DNA from: Anaerolineae bacterium
Lineage (GTDB): Bacteria > Chloroflexota > Anaerolineae > UBA4142
DNA: 20,840 bases
Direction: 5' to 3'
NCBI GenBank assembly: GCA_026417715.1
Contig: JAOACU010000011.1
Location: forward strand, 1-20,840
Positions 13,905-20,824 of the stretch are shown here, in pieces (the stretch's first letter is position 1; every line of letters starts with the position of its first letter). The position numbers and the translations under genes are program-made. The notes under the pieces were generated by a model. It saw only the letters and a list, made by a program, of their open reading frames with translations, was not told where the DNA came from and searched no databases.

Positions 13905-14696
13905 CTACTTGGTCTTTTTCACCTTGTTTGCCCAAGGTGTGCCCTCGAACAAATTACCCCAACCTGTTGTGAAATACTGTTGAATGATACCAACGATGTT
14001 GAACACGATCCAGTACAACGACAAACCCACAGGAAACGAGAGCGAGATGTAACCGATGAAGAGCGGCATCATAATCATCATAGATTGATTCATTTGTGCC
14101 GCTTGCGGATCGGTCGCTGGCATCACCATCATTTTTTGTTGCACCCACGTACTAATCAGCACCAACGCGGGAATGATGTAACCGATACCTTCGGGCGTGC
14201 GCGCCAAGTTCATTCCCAGAAAATCGCTCTGCACGGGAATCGCAGCGGCTAGCGCAGGCAGAAATGAATAGAGATGTTTCGACAGTTCCATCAATTGTTC
14301 GGGTTGTGCGCCCATCACCGTCATAATGGACTGGTACAAGCCGATCATAATGGGCCAGGGAATCAGCGCGGGCAAACATCCGCCCAACGGATTCACGCCG
14401 GCTTTTTGATACATTTTCATTTGTTCTTGTGCCAAACGTTCCCGATCCTTGGCGTACTTTTTCTGAATCGCTTTCCATTCATCGCTCTGCATCAATGCTT
14501 GTTGTTTCTTCATCGCTTTTTGTTGCTGACTGTAGAACGGAAGCGTAATCGCGCGCACGAGCAACGTGAAAATGATGATCGCGATACCGTATGCGCCTGG
14601 AATCGAAACTTGATTCAGTACCGTGTAAATCCACAAGAGTAGGTTGACCATCGGATCAACGATGATCAAATTCCACAAAGGCGTAAGAAAATCCAT
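13905..14696 (-). CDS. yidC: Membrane protein insertase YidC/SpoIIIJ
   Basis: 263 residues. ATG 14696 is preferred (CGGAG with 7-nt spacing); a TTG two codons earlier (14702) is possible. It has about five membrane segments. The conserved core includes AITLPFYSQQQKAMKKQQALM, the basic cytosolic hairpin, followed by a PALIPWPIMIGLYQSIM helix. The large periplasmic domain of proteobacterial YidC is missing, as in SpoIIIJ-type proteins. It inserts small membrane proteins alone or with SecYEG. The N-terminal NLLLWIYTVLNQV helix has no lipobox. The gene order with jag and rnpA is classical. Confidence 0.94.
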   Translation of the reverse strand: MDFLTPLWNLIIVDPMVNLLLWIYTVLNQVSIPGAYGIAIIIFTLLVRAITLPFYSQQQKAMKKQQALMQSDEWKAIQKKYAKDRERLAQEQMKMYQKAGVNPLGGCLPALIPWPIMIGLYQSIMTVMGAQPEQLMELSKHLYSFLPALAAAIPVQSDFLGMNLARTPEGIGYIIPALVLISTWVQQKMMVMPATDPQAAQMNQSMMIMMPLFIGYISLSFPVGLSLYWIVFNIVGIIQQYFTTGWGNLFEGTPWANKVKKTK

Positions 14697-14710
14697 ATCC
14701 AAACTCCGTG

Positions 14711-14796
14711 TTAGAGATTAGAGATTAGAGATTAGGGATTAGAGATTAGAGATTATTTCCGATTCCCCGTCCCCAATCTCCAATCTCCAATCTCTA
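14711..14796. repeat. Inverted heptamer array, unit TTAGAGA
   Basis: Six units, TTAGAGA with one TTAGGGA (14711-14752), are followed by the complementary AATCTCC arm (14774-14796) around a GATTCCCCGTCCCC centre. On the minus strand the TAG stop of the beta-propeller gene (14794-14796) is the first codon of a TAGAGAT unit. The array fills the gap to the yidC ribosome site. Confidence 0.93.
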
Positions 14797-15885
14797 CTTC
14801 ACCGCCGGCGTTGCCAACTTGCCACTCGTCACATCTACCGACCAACGCACAGTGCCAGTGGCGGCGTCGAGTGCGTACAACAGATGATCGTACGAAGAGA
14901 CATAGACCATTCCGCGCGCAACAACGGGAGACGAGAGCACGCGTCCGTTAGTCATACGTGACCATTTACCTTGTCCTGTGTTGGCATCAATTGCGTACAC
15001 GCGCCGATCATCCGAGCCAAAGTATGCCACGCCACTCTCGACTGCGATGGCGGAACGAACGGCATCGCCGGCTTTGAACGGCGTGCTCCACTTTTCTTTG
15101 CCGGTCAACGCATCGAGCGCGTAGACGTGTCCGCCGAGCGTGCCGATGTACACCACGCCACCTACGACGGTTGGATTCGTCCAGACCCAGTTCGCGGCAG
15201 TGAATTCCCATTTTTTCGCGCCGCTGGTTGCGTCGAGTGCGTACAACTTGGTGAGTCCTGCAGCATACACCAATCCTTCAGCGACGGCTGGCTTGGTCAC
15301 GACGATACCACCGGCATTGAACTCCCACTTGCGCGCACCCGTCGCCGCGTCGAGCGCGTAGACGCGATGATCGAGCGAGGCGGCGTAGAGCACACCTTGC
15401 GCGAGCGTCGGGTCAGCCCACACTTCGCCTTGCGTTTCAAATTCCCACTTTTTTGCGCCGGTCAACGCATCGAGCGCGTAGACGCGTTTGCCATTCGTAC
15501 CAAAATAGACCAGCCCGTTGTCGCCCACGACGGCACTCGATACAATCGGCGCGGTCGCATCGAATTCCCACTTTTTCGCGCCAGTCGCGGCATCGAGCGC
15601 GTAGAATTTGTGATCGAACGCGCCAAAGTACACAAGGTTGTTTGCGAGCACGGGTGTTGCATAGACGGCGATCATCGGTTGCGCTGGGAATTGCCACTTG
15701 AGCGCGCCAGTCGTCGCGTCGAGCGCCATTACTTTGCCAGCGGTAGTGCCGGTGTACAGGACATTGTCCACCACGCTTGCGCCCGCCCAACCTGTTGCTG
15801 GCATACCGCATGCGGTCAAGAGAAACGCGGCGGCGAAAAGTACGAAGAGCATCAACGCCAACCGCGTGTGTGTTGAGATGTTCAA
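14794..15885 (-). CDS. PQQ-type beta-propeller lipoprotein (BamB-like fold)
   Basis: 363 residues. A TTG start at 15885 is supported by GGAGG 8 bases upstream and gives a good signal peptide. The leader has a hydrophobic core (ALMLFVLFAAAFL) and a lipobox LLTAC with Cys26 for lipidation, so the protein is exported and membrane-anchored. The rest is eight copies of a ~40-residue blade with the motif ALDAATGAKKWEF near each end, the PQQ-enzyme-repeat signature of an eight-bladed propeller. The high repeat identity suggests recent internal duplication. The catalytic Ca2+ and PQQ residues of quinoprotein dehydrogenases are not evident, so a structural or binding role is likelier. It is inserted between yidD and yidC, which are normally adjacent; a link to membrane-protein assembly is speculative. 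Confidence 0.85.
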   Translation of the reverse strand: MNISTHTRLALMLFVLFAAAFLLTACGMPATGWAGASVVDNVLYTGTTAGKVMALDATTGALKWQFPAQPMIAVYATPVLANNLVYFGAFDHKFYALDAATGAKKWEFDATAPIVSSAVVGDNGLVYFGTNGKRVYALDALTGAKKWEFETQGEVWADPTLAQGVLYAASLDHRVYALDAATGARKWEFNAGGIVVTKPAVAEGLVYAAGLTKLYALDATSGAKKWEFTAANWVWTNPTVVGGVVYIGTLGGHVYALDALTGKEKWSTPFKAGDAVRSAIAVESGVAYFGSDDRRVYAIDANTGQGKWSRMTNGRVLSSPVVARGMVYVSSYDHLLYALDAATGTVRWSVDVTSGKLATPAVK

Positions 15886-15904
15886 AATGATTACCTCCGA
15901 TATC

Positions 15905-15997
15905 GGGTTTCAGGTTACGGGTTACAGGTTTCAGGTTTGAGGGTCAATCGAGTCCATAAGACCACTAACCTGAAACCTTGAACCTGAAACCTCGAAC
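15905..15997. repeat. Inverted heptamer array, unit AGGTTTC
   Basis: Units GGGTTTC, AGGTTAC, GGGTTAC, AGGTTTC and AGGTTTG (15905-15939) are followed, after a unique centre, by the complementary arm TAACCTGAAACC and on to 15997. The right arm ends 1 bp from the yidD stop (15999-16001). The left arm ends just upstream of the GGAGG site of the propeller gene. Confidence 0.9.
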
Positions 15998-15998
15998 T

Positions 15999-16214
15999 TT
16001 AATCATACGGCACAGGATCATACCCGCCAGGATTGAACGGATGACAACGGAGCACGCGTTGCAGCGCAAGCCAACCGCCCTTGAGAAAACCGAAATGAGC
16101 AATCGCTTCGAGTGAGTATTGCGAACACGTCGGGACAAAGCGACACGCTGGGGGCAAGAAAGGAGAGAGCACGCGTTGATACAAGCGAATCAAACCGATT
16201 GCCAGATGTTTCAT
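15999..16214 (-). CDS. yidD: Membrane protein insertion efficiency factor YidD
   Basis: 71 residues from ATG 16214, which has AAAGG upstream and gives the typical MKHLAIGLIRLYQ start. An alternative ATG at 16232 would overlap rnpA by 8 bp and add six residues. The family core is clear: YQRVLSPFLPPACRFVPTCSQYSLEAI, with the two conserved Cys, then KGGWLALQRVLRCHPFNPGGYDPVP. It is a small amphipathic inner-membrane protein that aids YidC-dependent insertion. Its place directly after rnpA is the usual one. The stop is immediately followed by a heptamer array. Confidence 0.93.
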   Translation of the reverse strand: MKHLAIGLIRLYQRVLSPFLPPACRFVPTCSQYSLEAIAHFGFLKGGWLALQRVLRCHPFNPGGYDPVPYD

Positions 16215-16224
16215 CTTGCCTTTT

Positions 16225-16566
16225 TCAAACATTGCGCAACAGGGCGGCGCGTTGCAACACAGTGGCGATTGCCGCGTCTATTTCAGCCAAGTTGCTGTGC
16301 GCCGATTCGGCACGCGCAATCCAAATCATATCCCAGCCCGGTACAATCAACGGCAAGTGCCGACGCACGCTTTCGCGCATCCAACGTTTCACACGATTGC
16401 GTACTGTCGCCTTGCCGATTTTTCTCCCCGCCACAAACCCAAACCGACAGCGTTCTGTGCCGTTCGGACGCACGCGCAGAATAATCAACGGATGCGTAAA
16501 CGATTTACCTTCGTCCCACACTTGTTGAAATTCTGCGCCGCGTCGCAAACTGAAAGAACGCTTCAT
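16225..16566 (-). CDS. rnpA: Ribonuclease P protein component
   Basis: 113 residues. ATG 16566 gives MKRSFSLRRGAEFQQVWDEG; a longer frame to 16638 only translates a repeat. The RNase P signature is FGFVAGRKIGKATVRNRVKRWMRE (residues ~43-66), with the RNR core that contacts the RNA. It assists the catalytic RNA in tRNA 5' processing. No ribosome site is visible: the repeat array starts 5 bp upstream. Its 3' end meets yidD, and rpmH lies 88 bp upstream on the same strand, the conserved order. Confidence 0.94.
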   Translation of the reverse strand: MKRSFSLRRGAEFQQVWDEGKSFTHPLIILRVRPNGTERCRFGFVAGRKIGKATVRNRVKRWMRESVRRHLPLIVPGWDMIWIARAESAHSNLAEIDAAIATVLQRAALLRNV

Positions 16567-16570
16567 TGAA

Positions 16571-16654
16571 AAGTATAAAGTAGGAAGTATGAAGGATGAA
16601 GGATAAAAAACATTATCTATTCTCCTTTCATCCCTCATACTTCATCCTTCCACC
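16571..16654. repeat. Inverted heptamer array, unit AAGGATG (rpmH-rnpA gap)
   Basis: Units AAGTATA, AAGTAGG, AAGTATG, AAGGATG and AAGGATA (16571-16605) are followed by an A-rich centre and the complementary arm TCCTTTC, ATCCCTC, ATACTTC, ATCCTTC (to 16654). The array fills the whole gap. On the minus strand the first unit, AAGGTGG, begins within the TAA stop of rpmH. Confidence 0.92.
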
Positions 16655-16822
16655 TTATTTCTGCTTCAGCCCCGAACGTGTGCGTGTCACCGTCAAGCGT
16701 TTACGTCCGCGCGCGCGGCGCGCCGCAATCACCTTGCGCCCGCCCGATGTACGCATCCGCGCGCGAAAACCGTGTGTGCGCATTCGTTTCTTGCGTTTGG
16801 GTTGATAAACTCGTTTGACCAC
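16655..16822 (-). CDS. rpmH: 50S ribosomal protein L34
   Basis: 55 residues. A GTG start at 16822 is preceded by AAAGGAG with 5-nt spacing. The sequence KRVYQPKRKKRMRTHGF followed by RMRTSGGRKVIAARRARGRKRL is unmistakable L34: strongly basic, no acidic residues. The family is ~44-50 residues, and this copy has a slightly longer C-terminus (TVTRTRSGLKQK). It is first in the minus-strand cluster, driven by the promoter at 16856-16884, and divergent from the dinG-like gene. dnaA, often upstream of rpmH, is not in this window. Confidence 0.95.
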   Translation of the reverse strand: MVKRVYQPKRKKRMRTHGFRARMRTSGGRKVIAARRARGRKRLTVTRTRSGLKQK

Positions 16823-16855
16823 GACATCTCCTTTGCAGTAAAGATAGCACGGTGC

Positions 16856-16884
16856 ATTATAGCATAATCCAGCAAGAGCAACAA
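16856..16884 (-). promoter_or_regulatory. rpmH promoter (extended -10)
   Basis: On the minus strand, TATAAT (16861-16856) is preceded by TGC, an extended -10. TTGTTG (16884-16879) lies 17 bp upstream as a weak -35. It lies 33 bp before the rpmH start codon and probably drives the rpmH-to-parB cluster. Confidence 0.65.
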
Positions 16885-16947
16885 ATTGTACACACGCCGA
16901 GACAACTTGCCGACTTGCTCCTACGCACTAGCCACGTCAATACGTCT

Positions 16948-16975
16948 TTGCATTTCCGCGCAAACGTGGTAGAAT
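16948..16975 (+). promoter_or_regulatory. Candidate promoter for the DinG-type helicase
   Basis: TTGCAT (16948-16953) and TAGAAT (16970-16975) are spaced by 16 bp. The -10 sits inside a small inverted repeat GTGGT-AGAATC-ACCAC (16966-16981), which could be an operator. The region 16823-17032 otherwise holds only the rpmH promoter and a heptamer array. Confidence 0.5.
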
Positions 16976-16983
16976 CACCACCA

Positions 16984-17032
16984 CTGAACACTAAACACTG
17001 AATACTGAACACTGAATACTGAATACTAAAAA
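16984..17032 (+). repeat. Heptamer tandem array, unit CTGAATA (7 copies) ending at the dinG start codon
   Basis: Seven exact-length units: CTGAACA, CTAAACA, CTGAATA, CTGAACA, CTGAATA, CTGAATA and CTAAAAA. The ATG of the helicase gene follows at the very next base, so no Shine-Dalgarno exists. It is direct only; no complementary arm is seen. Confidence 0.95.
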
Positions 17033-19867
17033 ATGCCTCGCATCTACGTTGCGCTCGATCTCGAAACCACCGGCTTGCAAGCCGAACGTGACGCCATCAT
17101 CGAAATTGGCGCGGTCAAATTTCGCGGTGACGAAATTCTGGGCGAGTGGTCATCGTTGATCAACCCCGGACGTCCGCTGCCTCACAAAATCGCGCGACTC
17201 ACTGGTATCCACCCGCGCGAAGTCGAACGCGCGCCCGCGCTTGCCCAGGTCTTGCCGCGCCTTGCACACTTTATCGGCGATTTGCCGGTAGTCGGGCACA
17301 ACATCCAATTCGATTGCAACTTTCTCCAACGCGCTGGACTGAACATTTCCGCCGCGCTCGATACGTTTGAACTCGCGTGTATCCTGATGCCGTATGCTTC
17401 GCGCTACACGCTGGGCAGATTGATGGACGCACTGGGTATCCGCTTTGTCCATCGTCACCGCGCGGTGGAAGACGCGCGCGCAGTCAGCCAACTCTTTGTC
17501 GCACTCCTTGCGCGCGCCCAGCAACTCGACCCTAGCATCATCGAAGAGATCGCAGATCTCGGTAAACGCGCGCAGTGGCCACTGCATTTGGCATTCCAAG
17601 ACATTTTGCACGCACGCGCGCGCTATGCCTTTGCCGCTGGTTCGATTGGTGCGCAACTCGCGGCGAAAAATGCCACCACAAACGATTCACTTGGCTTGCT
17701 CTTTTTGCGCGATCCTGACGAACGTCCTCTCAAGCCCAAGATGCACACCGATCCGCTTGATGTGGACGCGCTCGCGCATCTCCTCGAACCCGAGGGTTTG
17801 TTCGCCCGGCGTTTTGACGGCTATGAATTTCGCGCGCCACAAATCGAAATGTTGCGCGCGGTCGCGCGCGCCTTCAACGATGGCGCAACGTTACTCGTTG
17901 AAGCCGGCACTGGCACCGGCAAAAGTCTAGCATACCTCATCCCGGCAATTTACTGGGCGGCGCAAAACAATCATCGCGTTGTCATTTCGACCAACACCAT
18001 CAATCTACAAGATCAACTCTTCACCAAAGATATTCCCGATGTGCGCCGCGTGGTGCCAGTCGAGTTTCGCGCCGCGCTCCTCAAAGGGCGGTCGAATTAT
18101 CTGTGCCGCAAGCGTTTTGATCAGATGCGCCAGAGTCGTACGCTGACGGCGGAGCAAGCGCGCGTACTTGCCAAAGTCCTCGCCTGGCTTCCTTCGACGA
18201 CGACGGGCGATAACGCCGAACTGATGCTGATTGGTCAAGCCGAAAATGCGGTGTGGGCACAACTAGCGAGTGACCCTGATCATTGCACCGCCGACCAATG
18301 TGAACGGCGTATGCAAGGCAAATGCTTTTTCTATCGCGCGCGTGAACAAGCCGAACGCGCTCACATCCTCATTGTCAATCACGCGCTCTTGCTTTCCGAT
18401 TTGATTACCGAAAATCACGTCTTGCCTGAATTCAAATATCTCATCGTGGACGAAGCGCATCACTTGGAAGAGAGCGCGACCAAAGCGTTCGCGTTCGAGG
18501 CGTCGCGCGCGTCGCTGGATACGATGCTGCGCGCACTCGCGCACGAACGCGGTGGCTTGTTGGGAATGCTCGCCGGCGCCACGCGCAACTCTGAGGCGCC
18601 ACCGAATCTCAAGCGCGAGACGCAACGCCTCTTGGACGATGCGGCGCAAGATGTGGAACGTGCCGTGCGCGGCGTGTACGATTTCTACAACGCGCTCGAA
18701 AATTTTGTCGCGCGCCAAGAAGCGAATCCGAACGAAAACGAAAGTGGGTACGATCGTCAAATCCGTTTGACGCCCGCACGGCGCTCACAGCCCGATTGGA
18801 ATCAAGTGGAACTTGCGTGGGACGCGTTCGGGCGTTCGCTGGTTCAAGTACGTAAGGGCTTGGAGCGCATTTATGCTGCGTGGGACGATTTGAGCGAGTG
18901 GGAAGTGCCGAGTTATCTTGAACTCGCGGCGGAACTGACTGGCGCGATGCGGCGCATCGAAGAGACCCGCGCGCAGTTGGAAGCCATCATCAGCAAGCCG
19001 CGCGCGAACGGAATTTACTGGGTGACGCTCGCAAAGAACAATGGCGATGTGACGCTGCACAGCGCGCCGTTGTATGTGGGCGACTTGTTGCAAAAGCAAC
19101 TCTTTGCAGATAAAAACACCACGATTCTCACGTCGGCGACATTGTGCGTGGACAAGAGTTTTACACACATCAAAGCACGTTTGGGGATTGGCGATTGGGC
19201 AGACGAACTCGCTGTTGGCTCACCGTTCGATTTTGCCAAAGCCGCGCTCTTGTGCGTGCCAACCGATATGCCCGAACCCGGACAACCCGGTTATCAAAAA
19301 GCGGTCGAAAGTTTTCTCGTCGAACTCTTGCGCGCGACGCAAGGACGCGCGCTCGTCCTCTTTACTTCGATTTCGCAACTCAACTCCACGTATCGTGCCA
19401 TCACGCGTCCGTTGGAAGAAGATGAAATCGTTGTGCTGGCGCAAAACCTCGATGGCTCACGGCGTCAGGTGTTGGAAACATTCAAGACCCAAGCGCGCAC
19501 GGCACTGCTGGGCACGCGTTCGTTTTGGGAAGGTGTAGATGTGGTGGGCGAAGCGTTATCGTGTTTGGTCATCACGCGTTTGCCCTTCTCCGTCCCCAGC
19601 GATCCGATTTTCGCCGCGCGCAGTGAAACCTTCGATGATCCGTTCAATCAATACGCTGTGCCAGAAGCCGTGTTGCGTTTTCGACAAGGGTTTGGTCGCT
19701 TGATTCGTTCCAAGACAGATCGCGGCGTGGTCGTATTGCTCGATCGGCGCATCCTCTCGAAAAGTTATGGGCGCGTCTTTCTCGAATCACTGCCGCCAGT
19801 CTCCAAGTATCAGGGTACGCTCAAAGAATTGCCCGACGTGGCGGCAAAATGGATCGCGCCGCAGTAA
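17033..19867 (+). CDS. dinG: DinG/XPD-type ATP-dependent helicase with N-terminal DEDD exonuclease domain
   Basis: 944 residues. Residues 1-165 are a DnaQ/epsilon-type 3'-5' exonuclease: ALDLETTG gives Asp9 and Glu11, VGHNIQFDCNFL the second acidic motif, and HRAVEDARAVSQL the last His/Asp. The helicase starts near 260: Walker A is EAGTGTGKS (~290-298) and the DEAH box VDEAHHLEE is near 473. Between them four cysteines (about 357, then CTADQCERRMQGKC at 418-431) form the probable [4Fe-4S] site of XPD/DinG enzymes. The late motifs GTRSFWEGVDVVGE and FRQGFGRLIRS are present. Firmicute DinG has the same exonuclease fusion. It should unwind 5'-tailed DNA, R-loops or stalled forks. It has its own candidate promoter and a terminator; the heptamer array abuts the ATG. 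Confidence 0.93.
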   Translation: MPRIYVALDLETTGLQAERDAIIEIGAVKFRGDEILGEWSSLINPGRPLPHKIARLTGIHPREVERAPALAQVLPRLAHFIGDLPVVGHNIQFDCNFLQRAGLNISAALDTFELACILMPYASRYTLGRLMDALGIRFVHRHRAVEDARAVSQLFVALLARAQQLDPSIIEEIADLGKRAQWPLHLAFQDILHARARYAFAAGSIGAQLAAKNATTNDSLGLLFLRDPDERPLKPKMHTDPLDVDALAHLLEPEGLFARRFDGYEFRAPQIEMLRAVARAFNDGATLLVEAGTGTGKSLAYLIPAIYWAAQNNHRVVISTNTINLQDQLFTKDIPDVRRVVPVEFRAALLKGRSNYLCRKRFDQMRQSRTLTAEQARVLAKVLAWLPSTTTGDNAELMLIGQAENAVWAQLASDPDHCTADQCERRMQGKCFFYRAREQAERAHILIVNHALLLSDLITENHVLPEFKYLIVDEAHHLEESATKAFAFEASRASLDTMLRALAHERGGLLGMLAGATRNSEAPPNLKRETQRLLDDAAQDVERAVRGVYDFYNALENFVARQEANPNENESGYDRQIRLTPARRSQPDWNQVELAWDAFGRSLVQVRKGLERIYAAWDDLSEWEVPSYLELAAELTGAMRRIEETRAQLEAIISKPRANGIYWVTLAKNNGDVTLHSAPLYVGDLLQKQLFADKNTTILTSATLCVDKSFTHIKARLGIGDWADELAVGSPFDFAKAALLCVPTDMPEPGQPGYQKAVESFLVELLRATQGRALVLFTSISQLNSTYRAITRPLEEDEIVVLAQNLDGSRRQVLETFKTQARTALLGTRSFWEGVDVVGEALSCLVITRLPFSVPSDPIFAARSETFDDPFNQYAVPEAVLRFRQGFGRLIRSKTDRGVVVLLDRRILSKSYGRVFLESLPPVSKYQGTLKELPDVAAKWIAPQ

Positions 19868-19888
19868 TGCAATCGCTTGAAATGACAA

Positions 19889-19925
19889 GGGGACAATCCA
19901 AGCGGATTGTCCCCTGTAACTTTTT
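19889..19925 (+). terminator. Rho-independent terminator after dinG
   Basis: A perfect 11-bp stem GGGGACAATCC (19889-19899) / GGATTGTCCCC (19904-19914) with tetraloop AAGC is followed, 6 bases on, by TTTTTC. It lies 21 bp after the dinG stop and between convergent genes. Confidence 0.82.
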
Positions 19926-19937
19926 CTATTCGATTGT

Positions 19938-20609
19938 TTAGGCAGTCACCACACCTTTGTTGGTTTGCCAAAATTGACCGAACACGTGCGCGCCGACGAG
20001 TTGCGCCCAGAAGGATGTAAAGATGACACCGATGACGCAGAGAATCACACCAAAGCCCGCCACGAATCCCGCAATCCACGCGATCAGCAGAGCAATGATA
20101 TAGTTCGTCAGGTTGGCGCGTACCAAGTCGAATGTGCCGCGAAAATCCCAAAAGGTCGAAAGTTGATTCGACATTGCAAAGCGAACGAGCGCAGCGGGGA
20201 ACAGCACAGCAACGGCAATGGCAACAATAAAGATCAAACAAGACAAGCAGAGACCAAGCAAGCCCGCCAGTGTTCCCAATGCATTTGCCGCATCGCGACC
20301 AGCCGCGCCACCTGCGGCGGGTAACACGGCACTGATGGCAAACATACAACAGTACAGCAAGATAATGGGTGAGACATAGATGAGTGCGCCAACGAACACG
20401 TACAACCCTTTCATAAAGTGGTCGCCAAAGTTACTCCACTCGGGCAGTGGTTGCGGTTGTCCGTCTGCGACATTTTTCAGCGTGGTCACCATATAGCCCA
20501 GTGCTGCAAAGTTCACAATGGGAATCGCGCTGACCACGCCACCGATGAGAACCTTCATAATCCAATTCGGGTCCTCAAAGACATACGTAAAAGATTTACC
20601 AATGTCCAT
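19938..20609 (-). CDS. DUF4013 domain integral membrane protein
   Basis: 223 residues. ATG 20609 follows AAGGAGG, a strong site. The N-terminus MDIGKSFTYVFEDPNWIMKVLIGG and the segment PLPEWSNFGDHFMKGL (near 53-68) are the marks of the DUF4013 family. About five to six membrane helices follow, with Gly/Ala-rich stretches (VLPAAGGAAG) between them. The function of the family is unknown; it is common in Chloroflexota, Actinobacteria and Archaea. The gene is monocistronic within this window, with the promoter at 20647-20675 and a convergent dinG terminator at its 3' side. Confidence 0.85.
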   Translation of the reverse strand: MDIGKSFTYVFEDPNWIMKVLIGGVVSAIPIVNFAALGYMVTTLKNVADGQPQPLPEWSNFGDHFMKGLYVFVGALIYVSPIILLYCCMFAISAVLPAAGGAAGRDAANALGTLAGLLGLCLSCLIFIVAIAVAVLFPAALVRFAMSNQLSTFWDFRGTFDLVRANLTNYIIALLIAWIAGFVAGFGVILCVIGVIFTSFWAQLVGAHVFGQFWQTNKGVVTA

Positions 20610-20646
20610 TCTTTCCTCCTTGGGACAGATGTGTGATTCTGTGTTG

Positions 20647-20675
20647 AATTATAACACTTATCATACTACGATGCA
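20647..20675 (-). promoter_or_regulatory. Sigma-70 promoter for the DUF4013 gene
   Basis: On the minus strand, TTGCAT (20675-20670) and a perfect TATAAT (20652-20647) are spaced by exactly 17 bp. They lie 37 bp before the start codon. Confidence 0.72.
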
Positions 20676-20682
20676 ATAGGGG

Positions 20683-20744
20683 GTCAGGGTTGGTGCAGTG
20701 TGGCGACTCCAAGTTGCCAACCACCGACTTGGCACCAGCCCTGA
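20683..20744. repeat. Palindromic intergenic element (TCAGGG/CCCTGA arms)
   Basis: The outer arms TCAGGG-TT-GGTGC (20683-20695) and GCACC-AG-CCCTGA (20732-20744) enclose further alternative pairs, CCAAGT (20709-20714) / ACTTGG (20727-20732) and TGGCGACT / AGTTGCCA. It looks like a compact folded extragenic repeat. No coding frame is supported between 20610 and the window end. Confidence 0.6.
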
Positions 20745-20793
20745 GTGAAAATAGGGCTTTGTCAAAGTCGCTCTTGGGTAGAAAGGGGTTTCT

Positions 20794-20824
20794 AGACCTC
20801 ACAGGTCTCGGAGACCTGAGGTCT
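20794..20824. repeat. Near-perfect hairpin, AGACCT arms
   Basis: AGACCTC-AC-AGGTCTC pairs with GAGACCT-GAGGTCT around a one-base centre; only the AC forms a bulge. There is no T run on either side, so termination is uncertain. It could equally be a dispersed palindromic repeat or the end of a gene's 3' region beyond the window. Confidence 0.6.

Noticed and set aside
14971..15876. 301-codon plus-strand frame opposite the propeller gene
   Set aside because: Its periodic Cys/Arg pattern is the antisense reading of the propeller blades.
16886..16894. Possible DnaA box TTGTACACA between rpmH and dinG
   Set aside because: Two mismatches to TTATCCACA, only one copy, no AT-rich unwinding region; not enough to call oriC.
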